DNA of 63,493 bases from an uncultured Bacteroidaceae bacterium (GCA_939800445.1 CALNGU010000003.1:1-63493); one strand, 5' to 3'. Shown: positions 26,703 through 37,227, counted from the first letter of the stretch. Made by a program: numbers and translations. The notes: a model not told the origin generated them from the letters alone.

Positions 26703-28697
26703 ATGATAGTTTGCATTGCTGAGAAACCGAGCGTGGCGCGCGACATAGCCCAGGTGCTCGGTGCGAGGGACAGGAGGGACGGTTACATCGAGGGCAACGG
26801 CTACTGTGTGACGTGGACCTTCGGCCACCTCTGCACGTTGAAGGAGCCGGCCGACTACCGTCCCGAGTGGCGGGCGTGGTCGTTGTCGAGCCTGCCCATG
26901 ATCCCGCCGCGCTTTGGGATAAAGCTCATCGATGACAAGGGTGTTGAGCGTCAGTTCAAAGTCATCGAGTCGCTCATCGCCAAGGCTGACCTTGTGGTCA
27001 ACTGCGGCGATGCCGGGCAGGAGGGGGAACTCATCCAGCGGTGGGTGATGCAGAAGGCCGGCTGCCGCTGCCCGGTGAAGCGGTTGTGGATTTCCTCGTT
27101 GACCGAGGAGGCTATTTCCGAAGGTTTCCGGTCGCTCAAGGAGCAGGACGAGCTGCAGCCCCTCTACGAGGCGGGCCTCTCGCGCGCCATCGGCGACTGG
27201 ATCCTGGGAATGAACGCCACGCGCCTCTACACCCTCAAGTACGGGCAACGCCGCCAGGTCCTCTCCATCGGGCGTGTCCAGACCCCGACGCTCGCCCTCA
27301 TCGTGCGGCGGCAGAGGGAGATAGAGCAGTTTGTTCCCGAGCAGTTCTGGGAGTTGAAGACTGTCTACCGCGACACCACCTTCACCAGCGAGCGCGGGCG
27401 TTTCAAGACGCAGGACGAGGCGCAGGGCATCCTGGCGGAAATATCGGGCAAGGACTTCCCCGTCCCCGCCGTCACCAGGAAAAACGGCACCGAGGCACCG
27501 CCGCGCCTGTTTGACCTCACGTCGTTGCAGGTCGAGTGCAACAAGCGTTACGCCTACTCCGCCGACGAGACGCTCAAGGCGATACAGTCGCTGTATGAGA
27601 AGAAGCTGACGACCTATCCGCGCGTCGACACGACATACCTCAGCGACGACATCTATCCCAAAGTGCCCTCCATACTCGACGGCCTCAAGGCGTATGCCGC
27701 CCTGACCGACCCTCTCAAGGGAAAGAAACTGCCCAAGACGAAGAAAGTCTTCGACAACTCCAAAGTGACCGACCACCATGCCATCATCCCCACAGGGGTC
27801 AGCGGGCAGAACATGACGGACGTGGAGGCGCGGGTCTATGACCTTGTTGCCCGCCGCTTCATAGCCGCGTTCTACCCCGATTGCAAGTTCGCCACCACGA
27901 CGGTTAACGGGCGGGTCGATGACAACGCGTTCAAAGCGACGGGCAAGCAGATCCTTGACCCGGGGTGGCGCGTCGTCTTCGCCAAAGACAAGGAGGATGA
28001 AAAGGAGGAGGATGAGGAGAAGACCCTCCCGACATTCACCGTCGGCGAGAGCGGGCCGCACATCCCCCAGCTCGGCGAGCGGTGGACGCAGCCGCCGAAA
28101 CCCTACACCGAGGCGACATTGCTCCGTGCCATGGAGACGGCAGGCAAACTCGTGGACAGCGACGAGCTGCGCGAAGCCCTCAAGGACAACGGCATCGGCC
28201 GCCCATCGACCCGTGCCGCCATCATCGAGACCCTGTTCAAGCGCAACTACGTCCGCAAGGAACGCAAGAATCTGATAGCCACTCCGACTGGCATCCAACT
28301 GATTGACACCATCCATGACGAATTGCTCAAGTCGGCCGAGCTGACCGGTATCTGGGAAAACAAGCTGCGCAAGATAGAGCGTCGCCAGTACGACACCCGC
28401 ACTTTCCTCGACGAACTGAAAGCCATGGTCAACAGTCTCGTCATCTCCGTCCTGTCAGACAACACCCACGGCAGGGTGGAAGTGGCTGCCGCCCCCGCCC
28501 CCAAAACCAAGGCCAAGTCACCCCGCAAGCCCAAACCCAAAGCGAAACCGTCCGCAGTGCAGGAGGGCGCGGTCTGCCCCCTCTGCGGCCAGGGCACTGT
28601 CATCCGTGGCAAGACAGCCCTCGGCTGCTCACGGTGGAGGGAGGGGTGCACGTTCCGGCAACCGTTTGCCGACGATGCCGCTGCCGGCAATGCTTGA
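26703..28697 (+). CDS. topB: DNA topoisomerase III
   Basis: A 664-residue type IA topoisomerase that decatenates single-strand-containing DNA. The TOPRIM domain has IAEKPSVARDIA and NCGDAGQEGELIQRW (DxxxEGE). SRAIGDWILGMNATRLYTLKYG and LSIGRVQTPTLALI are standard domain IV features. The active-site Tyr is in LTTYPRVDTTYLSDD, followed by TDHHAIIPTG. The C-terminus has a Lys/Pro-rich linker and a topoisomerase zinc finger (CPLCGQG, then GCSRWREGC). ATG at 26703 begins the conserved MIVCIAEKPSVA; the in-frame extension upstream runs through the promoter. Confidence 0.94.
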   Translation: MIVCIAEKPSVARDIAQVLGARDRRDGYIEGNGYCVTWTFGHLCTLKEPADYRPEWRAWSLSSLPMIPPRFGIKLIDDKGVERQFKVIESLIAKADLVVNCGDAGQEGELIQRWVMQKAGCRCPVKRLWISSLTEEAISEGFRSLKEQDELQPLYEAGLSRAIGDWILGMNATRLYTLKYGQRRQVLSIGRVQTPTLALIVRRQREIEQFVPEQFWELKTVYRDTTFTSERGRFKTQDEAQGILAEISGKDFPVPAVTRKNGTEAPPRLFDLTSLQVECNKRYAYSADETLKAIQSLYEKKLTTYPRVDTTYLSDDIYPKVPSILDGLKAYAALTDPLKGKKLPKTKKVFDNSKVTDHHAIIPTGVSGQNMTDVEARVYDLVARRFIAAFYPDCKFATTTVNGRVDDNAFKATGKQILDPGWRVVFAKDKEDEKEEDEEKTLPTFTVGESGPHIPQLGERWTQPPKPYTEATLLRAMETAGKLVDSDELREALKDNGIGRPSTRAAIIETLFKRNYVRKERKNLIATPTGIQLIDTIHDELLKSAELTGIWENKLRKIERRQYDTRTFLDELKAMVNSLVISVLSDNTHGRVEVAAAPAPKTKAKSPRKPKPKAKPSAVQEGAVCPLCGQGTVIRGKTALGCSRWREGCTFRQPFADDAAAGNA

Positions 28698-28770
28698 TTT
28701 CCGCAACTCCTTCCCGCCGTCGGCTGTGGGGATACAATAAAAGCAGGGGCGTGGCAGTTTATATAATGAT

Positions 28771-30756
28771 ATGTCAAACAACCTGCACCGCAGCATATTC
28801 ATCGTCATCGCCGTCGCCCTGCTGACCTCGTGTGGCTTCGGCACGTTGTTGAAGAAGGGGGACGAGAGCCTCTCGCGTGGCGAATACAACGATGCCGCCT
28901 CCTACTACCGCCGTGCCTATGCCAAGGTCAAGCCGAAGAAGCGCGAAATGCGCGGCGAAATCGCCTGGAAGATGGCTAACTGCTACCGCTACATCAACTT
29001 CGCGTCGCGGGCAAGGGGGGCATACATCAATGCGATACGCTATAAATATCCCGACTCGACCGCCTATCTCTACCAAGGGCAGGTGGAGCTGAAGATGGGA
29101 CGCTACAACGATGCCCGCATGAGCTACGACACCTATCTCGCCCTCGATGCGGACAACGGGATGGCGGCAGTTGGGCGCGAGTCGTGCGACCTGCTGCCCC
29201 AGTGGAGGGAGAACCCGACACGTTATGTCGTGCGCAAGGACAAACTGTTCAATGGGCGGCGTGCCGACTACAGCCCCGCCTATGCCGGCGAGGATGTGGG
29301 CACAATCTACTTCACATCGACACGAAATGAGGCGACCGGGACTGACCTCAATCCCATCACTGGCATGAAGAGTGCCGACATCTTCATGGCAACTGTCGAT
29401 GAGACGGGCAAGTGGCAGAAGCCCGTGCTGCTGGAGTCGGAGGTCAACAGTGAGTACGAAGACGGTGCTTGCTGCTTTAGTCCCGACGGCAAGACCATGT
29501 ATTTCACGCGCTGCATCCTGAAGACCAACGGACCGGCATTCGCCCAAATCTACTCTTCCCAGCGGACTGGGGCGAACTGGGGCGCACCCATGGCCTGCGA
29601 ACTCACCAAGGACAGCCTGTCATCCTATGCCCATCCGGCCGTTGACCCCGAGGGGCGTTACCTTTACTTCACGTCCGATATGCTCGGGGGGATGGGGGGA
29701 ACGGACATCTGGCGCGCTGAAATCCTGCCCACGGGCTTTGGCCCGGTCGAGAACCTCGGCGAGGAAATCAACACGGAGGGCATGGAGATGTTCCCGACGT
29801 TCAACACCAAGGGCGAACTCTACTTCTCTTCCGACGGGCATCCCGGGATGGGCGGGCTTGACATCTTCAAGGCTGTGCCGGACAGTGCTGAGCATTGGAG
29901 CATCGAGAACCTGAGGTCGCCGGTCAATTCAAACGCCGACGACTTCGGCATGACGTTTGAGTATGGCAAGCAGAAAGGGTATTTCTCGTCAAACCGCAAC
30001 GACGCGCGGGGATGGGATCATTTGTATACGTTTGAGTTGCCCGACTTCGGCTACAAATTCACAGGATGGGTCTATGACCGCGATGCCTACGAATTGCAGG
30101 ATGCCGAGGTCATCATCGTCGGCAACGACGGGACTAATGAGAAGTACACTACCAAGCGCGACGGTTCGTTCACCTGTGATTTGGATGTCAACACCGAGTA
30201 TGTCATGCTCGCCACCTGTCGTGGCTACCTCAATTATAAGCAGCAATTGAAGACGGATACGACCAAGGCCGACCTGCACTATGAACTCGAGTTCCCCTTG
30301 GCCTCAATCACCCGCCCGGTGCGTATAGAGAACATTTTCTATGAGTTTGACAAAGCAACCCTCACCCCCGAGTCCACCGCCTCGCTCGATGAACTCATCA
30401 AGCTGCTCAATGACAACCCCAACGTGACGATAGAGCTTAGTTCGCACTGCGACTACAAGGGACGCGACGCCTACAACGAGCGTCTGTCGCAGCGTCGTGC
30501 CGAGTCGGTCGTCAACTATCTCATCGCGGGAGGCATAGCGTCCGACCGTCTCGAGGCCAAGGGCTATGGCGAGAGCAGTCCCGTCGTAGTCACCAAGCGT
30601 CTGGCTCGGGAACACACCTTCTTGCAACAGGACAGCACGCTCACTGAGGCCTATATCCTCCGATTGCCGGAAGACCAGCAAGAGATCTGCAACGCACTCA
30701 ACCGCCGCACCGAGTTCAAGGTGTTGCGCACTACCTACAACCTTTACGACGAGTGA
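28771..30756 (+). CDS. porE: PorE-like OmpA-family lipoprotein of type IX secretion
   Basis: A 661-residue outer-membrane lipoprotein with lipobox LTSC (Cys21). Domains in order: TPR-like helices (about 25-130: DESLSRGEYNDAASYYRRAYA and following); PD40/WD40-type beta-propeller repeats (about 165-420: YSPAYAGEDVGTIYFTSTR, CCFSPDGKTMYFTR, YLYFTSDMLGGMGGTDIW, LYFSSDGHPGMGGLDIF); a carboxypeptidase-regulatory-like domain (about 428-510); and an OmpA peptidoglycan-binding domain (about 519-661, with FDKATLTPES and NERLSQRRAESV). This TPR-propeller-CRD-OmpA order is that of PorE, which anchors the T9SS to peptidoglycan. Co-occurrence with T9SS-type secreted proteins 2 kb away fits. A general PorE-family paralogue cannot be excluded. 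Confidence 0.82.
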   Translation: MSNNLHRSIFIVIAVALLTSCGFGTLLKKGDESLSRGEYNDAASYYRRAYAKVKPKKREMRGEIAWKMANCYRYINFASRARGAYINAIRYKYPDSTAYLYQGQVELKMGRYNDARMSYDTYLALDADNGMAAVGRESCDLLPQWRENPTRYVVRKDKLFNGRRADYSPAYAGEDVGTIYFTSTRNEATGTDLNPITGMKSADIFMATVDETGKWQKPVLLESEVNSEYEDGACCFSPDGKTMYFTRCILKTNGPAFAQIYSSQRTGANWGAPMACELTKDSLSSYAHPAVDPEGRYLYFTSDMLGGMGGTDIWRAEILPTGFGPVENLGEEINTEGMEMFPTFNTKGELYFSSDGHPGMGGLDIFKAVPDSAEHWSIENLRSPVNSNADDFGMTFEYGKQKGYFSSNRNDARGWDHLYTFELPDFGYKFTGWVYDRDAYELQDAEVIIVGNDGTNEKYTTKRDGSFTCDLDVNTEYVMLATCRGYLNYKQQLKTDTTKADLHYELEFPLASITRPVRIENIFYEFDKATLTPESTASLDELIKLLNDNPNVTIELSSHCDYKGRDAYNERLSQRRAESVVNYLIAGGIASDRLEAKGYGESSPVVVTKRLAREHTFLQQDSTLTEAYILRLPEDQQEICNALNRRTEFKVLRTTYNLYDE

Positions 30757-30849
30757 TCGCCGCGCCTATTCGCTACGTCGGCAGGCGTAGTCCCATGTGC
30801 CGCACTTGGCTGCTGTGGCGGGGGAGGAATTTTCACGGTCCGTCGGTCA

Positions 30850-30945
30850 AAAAGTTTGTTTTTAGGCTGCAAATATAAAAACGTAGGTTGAAAATATATA
30901 GATTTAACCTGCGGCTATATAATTTTAGCCTAAAAACAAACTTTT
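30850..30945. repeat. Family B intergenic element, copy B1
   Basis: Four cores with centres at 30866 (AGGCT), 30887 (AGGTT), 30908 (AACCT) and 30929 (AGCCT), exactly 21 bp apart. Flanking AAAAGTT/AACTTTT half-sites lie 12 bp outside (30854 and 30941). The two ends form a perfect 19-bp inverted repeat (30850-30868 and 30927-30945). It lies between the converging porE-like and regulator genes. Confidence 0.83.
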
Positions 30946-31030
30946 CACACGGCGATGAGGCTTTTAAGCGGCAGGCTGTGTGCTTGCACCTGCCGTGTCC
31001 GTTGCGAGTGTGTCGATGCTGTATGCGCAG

Positions 31031-32782
31031 TCACTGCACGCCGTCGCCCTGTGTCGCGTCGCTCGACAGAGGGAGGTTGATGAGAAAATCGCTAACACTC
31101 GCCGTCTCGGGCAGGTCCATCCGTTTTTTCAGCCGGTAGCGTGCCTGGATGACGGCTTTTGACTGCACGAGCAGCATCTGCGCAATCTGCTTGTTGCTCA
31201 GTCCGATGCGGATGTAGGCGCACAATCGCAGCTCGTTGTCGGTCAGACGGGGGTACATCTTCTTGAGTGTGGAGAAGAATTGCGGGTGGACACGTTCGAA
31301 GTGCAGCTTGAAAGTGTCCCAGCTCTCGTCGCCCTTGAGCGATGATACTATCTCAGACTTTATGTCTCCGATGTCTACGTGGAAGTTCTTGTGGATGTTT
31401 TCCATCTCCCTCAACGCCTTTTTCAACGAGTCGTTTTTCTTCATTAGCAGGATGGAGTTGGCCGAGAGTTCGCGGTTTTTGCTCTCGACCAATTCTTTTT
31501 CCTGGCTCAAGCGTGCGATGTGCTCGTGGTCTTTCTGCATTTGCCGACGTTGTTCGTCCTGCATCTTGCGCCGCAGGACATATATGATGTATATGGATGC
31601 CGTGAGCAGCACGAGCAGCGACAGGCCTATTATTAGTGAGGTGCGGATCCACGTCTTTTCCTTCTCTCTTTCCAGCAGGGAGGCTACGCGGTATTCCTCG
31701 ATCTCATGTTTCATCCCGACGGCACGTATGTCTGCCAGCACGCTTTTGCCGCGAGTCTCTTCGTGACAGTCGTAATACAGCCGTTGGAAGTGATAGGCGC
31801 TGTCCCAGCGGTGTTGCACCTCATTGACTTTGGCCAGCAACTTGTAGATGCTCTCATCTGCCCTCGCCGACCCGAGTCCTGCCGCCACACGGCGTGCCTC
31901 GGCGACATAGACGGCTGCACTGTCGGTCTGTCCCGTGTTGACAAACGCCCATCCACGGTTGAGCAGCGATGAGATGTGTAGCTGCTTGTCACCTGTCTCT
32001 ATTGCCAGGCGGTAGGCAGCATCAGAGTATTTGATGAGACTGTCGGGATCTGAAATGTAGGGTAGGTAGGCTGTGAAGAACATCACGCGCAACGGCGGTG
32101 CCATCTGCTGTTGGTCATACCTTGCCATGCCATCGAGCAACCTCAGCGCATCCTGGGGCTTGCCTGCCATCTCGTAGACACTGACCAACAACAACTCTGA
32201 GCTGATGTGATGGTCATTGAGCCGCAATGCCTCGAACAGCGAGTCGGCAGCCAGTGCGTTGGACTCGGCATCCCTGTACTCGCCCAGCAGTAGGAAGATG
32301 TAGGCTATATTATAATAGGTATAGGCGAGTAGGCGTGAGTCTCCGGCCTCGGAGAATGTTTTTCCTGCTGAGATATATAGTCGATAGGCCTCGGGATAGT
32401 CCTCCTGCTTTGAGAGTACTACGGCCTTTTGCATGTCAAGGCGTGCAAGGTCATATCTGTCACCGTCTTTTGCAAGTCTGATGGCGGTGTCGAGCAGTTT
32501 GCCAGCTTTGTCGAGATCCATTGACGGGTCGGCACATACAGTCCAGTAGAGAGCCCTTGCCCGCATCACCTTGTTGTCGGGGTTGATGCGTGAGATAGAG
32601 TCCATTTGTGACACGATGGATGCGATGTCTACTCCTGACCTGTCACCCTGCGACCACTTTTCTGCCTGGAGCGTCAACCTGTCAAATCCTGGCGACACAC
32701 TGCGCCATAGGCAAGTGGTGGAAGCGTGCGCGGCAAAAATGTGCAGCAAAAACGAGATTATAAGCAACTTTATGCGTCCCAT
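31031..32782 (-). CDS. Membrane-anchored TPR/LuxR-type regulator
   Basis: A 583-residue protein. A signal peptide or first hydrophobic segment (residues 1-20) is followed by TPR-like helices over about 60-330 (AKDGDRYDLARLDMQKAVVL and YYNIAYIFLLLGEYRDAESNA are typical). One transmembrane segment follows (about residues 382-405, LIIGLSLLVLLTASIYIIYVL), then a long coiled coil (MQDEQRRQMQKDHEHIARLS and beyond). The C-terminal LuxR-like helix-turn-helix reads RLTDNELRLCAYIRIGLSNKQIAQMLLVQSKAVIQARYRLKKR. The layout suggests a periplasmic sensor linked directly to a cytoplasmic DNA-binding domain. It is divergent (101 bp) from the secreted-adhesin operon, the obvious candidate target. The signal sensed is unknown. 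Confidence 0.8.
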   Translation of the reverse strand: MGRIKLLIISFLLHIFAAHASTTCLWRSVSPGFDRLTLQAEKWSQGDRSGVDIASIVSQMDSISRINPDNKVMRARALYWTVCADPSMDLDKAGKLLDTAIRLAKDGDRYDLARLDMQKAVVLSKQEDYPEAYRLYISAGKTFSEAGDSRLLAYTYYNIAYIFLLLGEYRDAESNALAADSLFEALRLNDHHISSELLLVSVYEMAGKPQDALRLLDGMARYDQQQMAPPLRVMFFTAYLPYISDPDSLIKYSDAAYRLAIETGDKQLHISSLLNRGWAFVNTGQTDSAAVYVAEARRVAAGLGSARADESIYKLLAKVNEVQHRWDSAYHFQRLYYDCHEETRGKSVLADIRAVGMKHEIEEYRVASLLEREKEKTWIRTSLIIGLSLLVLLTASIYIIYVLRRKMQDEQRRQMQKDHEHIARLSQEKELVESKNRELSANSILLMKKNDSLKKALREMENIHKNFHVDIGDIKSEIVSSLKGDESWDTFKLHFERVHPQFFSTLKKMYPRLTDNELRLCAYIRIGLSNKQIAQMLLVQSKAVIQARYRLKKRMDLPETASVSDFLINLPLSSDATQGDGVQ

Positions 32783-32794
32783 GATGCAAATCTA

Positions 32795-32802
32795 TATATT
32801 TG
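32795..32802 (+). promoter_or_regulatory. -7 box for the secreted-protein operon
   Basis: TATATTTG, a perfect TAnnTTTG, in the 101-bp divergent gap. It gives a leader of about 75 nt before the start at 32884. A direct repeat GATGCAAA (32783-32790 and 32815-32822) brackets it and could be an operator for the divergent regulator. Confidence 0.5.
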
Positions 32803-32883
32803 TAGACACTTTGTAGATGCAAACGTTATATAAAATAGCTTGTGGCTACATAAATTGCCATCAAATTATTAAATCATACCGCA

Positions 32884-35800
32884 ATGAGAAGATTAGTACA
32901 ATTGACAACAGGCTTTGCACTCCTATATTTATTAGGGAGTGCGGGAGCGTATTCACAAAAGCAAGTGCCATACGCGATAGACTTCACGACGGAAGACTGC
33001 TCGGAATGGACTGCGTTGGACAATAGTGCCTCGCCCGGGACTACATGGACGTTCAAAGAGAAAGGAATGAGCGCCTATGGTGTTAGTTATCCCTGTGTCG
33101 TGCTTGGGAGTGATTATAATGGGCAAAGTGATGACTATTGGATCTCGCCCGCGTTGCATCTCGAGGCTGGGGTTGAATATACGGTCGAGACCTTGATGAG
33201 TTGTGGCTTTACAATGGCCGGATCACAAATCGAATTGAGCATAGGCACGGCAGTTGATGATGCATCTACATTCTCAAAAGTCGGTGATTTGCCAGTGGAG
33301 GAGGGTTACTACAATCTTGACGCTCCCAACATAGTCAAAGTGAGTGTCGAGCAAAGCGGAACTTATTATTTGGCATATCACGCACTGAGCCCAGCCTTCA
33401 ATTCGGAAACGTGCTTGCTTGATTTCCAGATAACTGGCGAGGGCGGTGGCGGCACAGACCCCGATGAGCCTGTCACGGTGAATGCCCCGTACAGCATAGA
33501 CTTCTTGACAAACGATGAAGGCTGGACACCTGCCGACAACAACAAAGACAGCAACACTTGGACTTACACTGTCGGCTTTGGGGTGACGATGAACACCGCG
33601 ATATCATCATCGCATAATGACGATTACGTCTCACCTGGCATCAATCTGACAGGAGGCAAGACCTATAAAGTCACTACCAATGTGGCAGTGATGGCGCAGC
33701 CGAATGAAAATAACAACGTGCAGCTGCTGCAAGGTCGTGAGGGCGAGACGCTCACACATCTTGCCTCTCTCGAACTGGCAAACCTGGGTGATAACACAGG
33801 CACAGCATTTTTCGTCCCCGCAGAGAGTGGAGTTTACCATTTTGCATTCCGCAATCTCTCGGCAGTGGGCGGCACTAACTTGGGATTGTATGCCTTTGCA
33901 ATCGAGGAGACCACTTCGCAACCCGTCGTTGGTGAGGTTGTGCTTGAGGAAGACTTCTCTGGCAATGAACCTTTGCAAGGCTGGCTCACAGATGATACAA
34001 ACGATGATGACAACTGCTGGGACGTGATTGATGGGCTGCCGGGTGTGACCTACAACGGCAATACAGCTATTGGTGTGGCCGATGACTGGTTGATTAGTCC
34101 GTCGTTCAACGTAAGCGAAGGAACTGACTATATAGTGGAATATACGTTTACACAGGCTGGAGCATTTGATGCCGATGTTGTTTCTGTCGCTTGTGGCGGT
34201 GAGCAAAACGTTGCTGCGATGACTGATGTCCTCAAAACGGAGACATATAATCTCGGTAGTGGCACCGAGACAAGGTCGCTGAGGATGACTGCTGACAGGA
34301 CCGGGACTATGCATATTGGCTTCCACATCACGACCAGCGACATGAATGGTACGATGTCGCTCGTCGAAGTCCGGGTCACGACGGCAGCAAAAGCAACCCC
34401 GATGCCAGTCACCGGGCTGGAAGTCACCTCGGACTATGTTAACAAGACAGTGACACTCAAATGGACGAACCCCTCACTTGACACCAATCAGACTCCGATA
34501 AACGAGACTGTCAACATCGACATACTCGAAAACGGCTCACTCATCCACACCGTTTCAGGTGCAGAGCCTGGTGAAGAGGGCAGTTACTTGCACACTCCAT
34601 CAATCCCGTTCACCGGGGATGTGACATACGGGGTGCGTGCAGTGATCGGCAGCAACGCATCACAGACGGTCGAGCAGACCATCAACCTCGACGACATGCA
34701 GGGTGACACCCTCCTGGTAAGGCAATTTGCACTCGCCACGCAGAGCGATTTTGACGGTTGGGTAATCGAAGACAAAAACGGAGGCAGCACGTGGATCTAT
34801 GAATCATGGAACCAAGGCATCGCCATCCCGATGAGCAGCCGCACAAACAATGATTGGGCTATCACACCAGGTGTAGAGATGGAGACGGGTGTAAGGTATG
34901 TGCTTGAGTATGACATCAAGACCACGCAAAACTATGGTGCAGATCTCGATGTCACAATGGGAGATGCCCAGACAGCGGCAGCGCAATCAACTGTCATCAC
35001 AGAGTATGCAGATCTCAGACAGAACGGTTTTGGCAGCTACGCCACACAGCAATTCAGCGTAGAGGAGAGTGGGACATACTACTTTGGTTTCCATGCAGGT
35101 GATGTCCAGAATGGTATGTCGATCAAAAATGTAAGGTTGATGTATATCGGAGAGAGCGAGGAATTGGTAGTAATAGCCGAATTCCCCTATTCCGAAGGTT
35201 TTGACAATACGACCAATTTGCCTGATGGTTGGAGCGTCGAGAGCGGGAATGACACCTTCGGTTTCCGTGTGGTCAATGTCAAAGATTGGCTCGGTCTGCC
35301 AGACTTTGATGCACACAGCACGCCTAATGCCTTGCTTGCCAACTCTGGGCTTACGGAGGCACGTGACGAGACAGTGTTTACCCCGATGTTTGATCTGGAG
35401 GCGGGCAAGCAATACACTGTATCATTCTGGCTGCAAATGCCTGCGCAAAACAGTCGGACACAGACATTGAGGGTCTATGCTCTTAATGCTCCGGACAAAT
35501 CGCTTGCAACAGGCGAGCCTGTCTTTGAACTTGCCAATGCAGACGTTCAGGATTGGCAGAAGCAGGAATTCACGTTCTCGGCAACAGGGAGCGAGGATGT
35601 ATGCTTCATGATCAGTGTCACTTGCCCATTGACTAACTCCGGGCAGGTCGTAATCGACGACTTCATGGTTGCCGAGTACATCCCGGAAGTTGCCCCGGCT
35701 GCCCCGCAAAACCTCAGAGGTGGAACGGCATACCCGTCAAGCATCATCCTGAACTGGACTTACCCGTCGGAAGACGTGGATGGCAATCCTCTTAGTGCGA

Positions 35801-37215
35801 ACAGTAATGTGACGGTCAAGATATATGACCAGCATGAGTATCTTGGGGAGCAAAGCGGCAAGCCCGGTTCTTTCGGCTCTTTGGTTTATGATTATGGATA
35901 TGGCAGTCCTTCGTATGCTGGGCAAATCATCATCAAGGCGCAGTCTTATATAGGCGATTTGGCTGGTTATTCTTCAAACACAGCCATCAATGTCACGAGC
36001 CTTGGCGAGGGTTATCTCAAAGAATATACATTTGACTCCGCCAACAGCCAGTCGGATGATTGGGTTGTTGCAGACAATGACAACGACGGCGAGACTTGGA
36101 CTGCCGATGCTGAGACTGTCACGTTTGAGACAAGCGGACAAGATGAGTGGCTGTTCTCGCCTGCAATCGCTTTGGAGGTAGGCAGGACCTACTACGTCAC
36201 TTGCTCTGTCGAGACGGGCAACGGGCAGAATGCTGACCTGACGTTTGCATTGGCGGATAGCCAGGAGGAAAATGGGGTACACACTACCCTTGCGACCTAT
36301 GAGAATCTTGAGGTGACACCCCCGATGGTTCTTGAGTTGGGTTATGCATTCACTGCTGAAGAAGCTGAGGCTTACCTGGCCGTCCATGCTGTTTGCAACG
36401 AAGGTGGTGTAAAGGTCAAGGACTTCCGTGTCATGCGTATCTTCGGACAAGGCGAGCCTGAGGCGGTGCCTTATGTGCAGGATTTCGAGGACAGGGTGAA
36501 TGTCGAGGAGTTGTCAGGTATGCCTAATAAATGGGGCAGGCATACGACATCGGCCAATCTCTTCAATGTGACGACCATGCCTGACAACAACACCATTGCT
36601 GCGCACTCAGGACAGTATGCTGCCGTTGCCGAGGAGTTCTCGATAAACGGACGCACCGAGACCCTTTATACCCCGATGTTTGACCTTGACGAAGGCGGTA
36701 TATATGAGATTACTTACTGGCTCTATATGCCAGGAAATGACGGACGCAACACCTATGGCAATGTGCTTCTGTCACCGACGCAGTCGAACGAAGACATTGA
36801 GTTGCCAGTCATTCAAGTCATGGGCGAACCTCTTGATGAATGGACAGAAATGAAGTTTGAATACACACACGAGCTTGACAACACCCCGATCTGCTTCTGG
36901 TTCTACTTCGCAGCGGAAGAGGCTAATGCCGGTATAATCGCCATAGACGATTTCAGCATCCGCAAGACTGGCCAGGTTGGTCTTGGCGAAGTGTCGGATG
37001 GAGTCGATGCTGCATATTATGTCAATGAGACTTCCACGCTTGTCGCAGGTGACGGCTATGATAAACTCTCTGTCTATAATGTGCAAGGGATGAAAGTGGC
37101 AAGCATGGTCATCGAAGGTAACGAGGCAGACCTGTCGGAGCTTGGTTCTGGCGTATATGTCGTAGTGCTCGAAGGGGCTGATGTCACACCAGAAAACATC
37201 AAGATAGTGAAATGA
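32884..37215 (+). CDS. Large secreted adhesin-like protein: seven choice-of-anchor J modules, two FN3, T9SS C-terminus
   Basis: A 1443-residue exported protein with a signal peptide (residues 1-25). Seven diverged copies of the choice-of-anchor J / cleaved-adhesin module follow. Each has an N-terminal strand with DF or EDF, a W-rich turn, a DxWxxSPxxxxxxGxxYxV strand pair (DDYWISPALHLEAGVEYTV, DDWLISPSFNVSEGTDYIV, DEWLFSPAIALEVGRTYYV) and a YYLAYHA/MHIGFH strand. Two fibronectin type III domains intervene (KTVTLKWTNPSLDTN and SIILNWTYPSEDVDGN). The C-terminus LSVYNVQGMKVASMV, then LGSGVYVVVL, ending KIVK, is a type A T9SS sorting domain. It is first in a four-gene operon. A surface or matrix-binding role is inferred. 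It is less GC-rich than its neighbours. Confidence 0.85.
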   Translation: MRRLVQLTTGFALLYLLGSAGAYSQKQVPYAIDFTTEDCSEWTALDNSASPGTTWTFKEKGMSAYGVSYPCVVLGSDYNGQSDDYWISPALHLEAGVEYTVETLMSCGFTMAGSQIELSIGTAVDDASTFSKVGDLPVEEGYYNLDAPNIVKVSVEQSGTYYLAYHALSPAFNSETCLLDFQITGEGGGGTDPDEPVTVNAPYSIDFLTNDEGWTPADNNKDSNTWTYTVGFGVTMNTAISSSHNDDYVSPGINLTGGKTYKVTTNVAVMAQPNENNNVQLLQGREGETLTHLASLELANLGDNTGTAFFVPAESGVYHFAFRNLSAVGGTNLGLYAFAIEETTSQPVVGEVVLEEDFSGNEPLQGWLTDDTNDDDNCWDVIDGLPGVTYNGNTAIGVADDWLISPSFNVSEGTDYIVEYTFTQAGAFDADVVSVACGGEQNVAAMTDVLKTETYNLGSGTETRSLRMTADRTGTMHIGFHITTSDMNGTMSLVEVRVTTAAKATPMPVTGLEVTSDYVNKTVTLKWTNPSLDTNQTPINETVNIDILENGSLIHTVSGAEPGEEGSYLHTPSIPFTGDVTYGVRAVIGSNASQTVEQTINLDDMQGDTLLVRQFALATQSDFDGWVIEDKNGGSTWIYESWNQGIAIPMSSRTNNDWAITPGVEMETGVRYVLEYDIKTTQNYGADLDVTMGDAQTAAAQSTVITEYADLRQNGFGSYATQQFSVEESGTYYFGFHAGDVQNGMSIKNVRLMYIGESEELVVIAEFPYSEGFDNTTNLPDGWSVESGNDTFGFRVVNVKDWLGLPDFDAHSTPNALLANSGLTEARDETVFTPMFDLEAGKQYTVSFWLQMPAQNSRTQTLRVYALNAPDKSLATGEPVFELANADVQDWQKQEFTFSATGSEDVCFMISVTCPLTNSGQVVIDDFMVAEYIPEVAPAAPQNLRGGTAYPSSIILNWTYPSEDVDGNPLSANSNVTVKIYDQHEYLGEQSGKPGSFGSLVYDYGYGSPSYAGQIIIKAQSYIGDLAGYSSNTAINVTSLGEGYLKEYTFDSANSQSDDWVVADNDNDGETWTADAETVTFETSGQDEWLFSPAIALEVGRTYYVTCSVETGNGQNADLTFALADSQEENGVHTTLATYENLEVTPPMVLELGYAFTAEEAEAYLAVHAVCNEGGVKVKDFRVMRIFGQGEPEAVPYVQDFEDRVNVEELSGMPNKWGRHTTSANLFNVTTMPDNNTIAAHSGQYAAVAEEFSINGRTETLYTPMFDLDEGGIYEITYWLYMPGNDGRNTYGNVLLSPTQSNEDIELPVIQVMGEPLDEWTEMKFEYTHELDNTPICFWFYFAAEEANAGIIAIDDFSIRKTGQVGLGEVSDGVDAAYYVNETSTLVAGDGYDKLSVYNVQGMKVASMVIEGNEADLSELGSGVYVVVLEGADVTPENIKIVK

Positions 37216-37227
37216 CAACAATGAATG

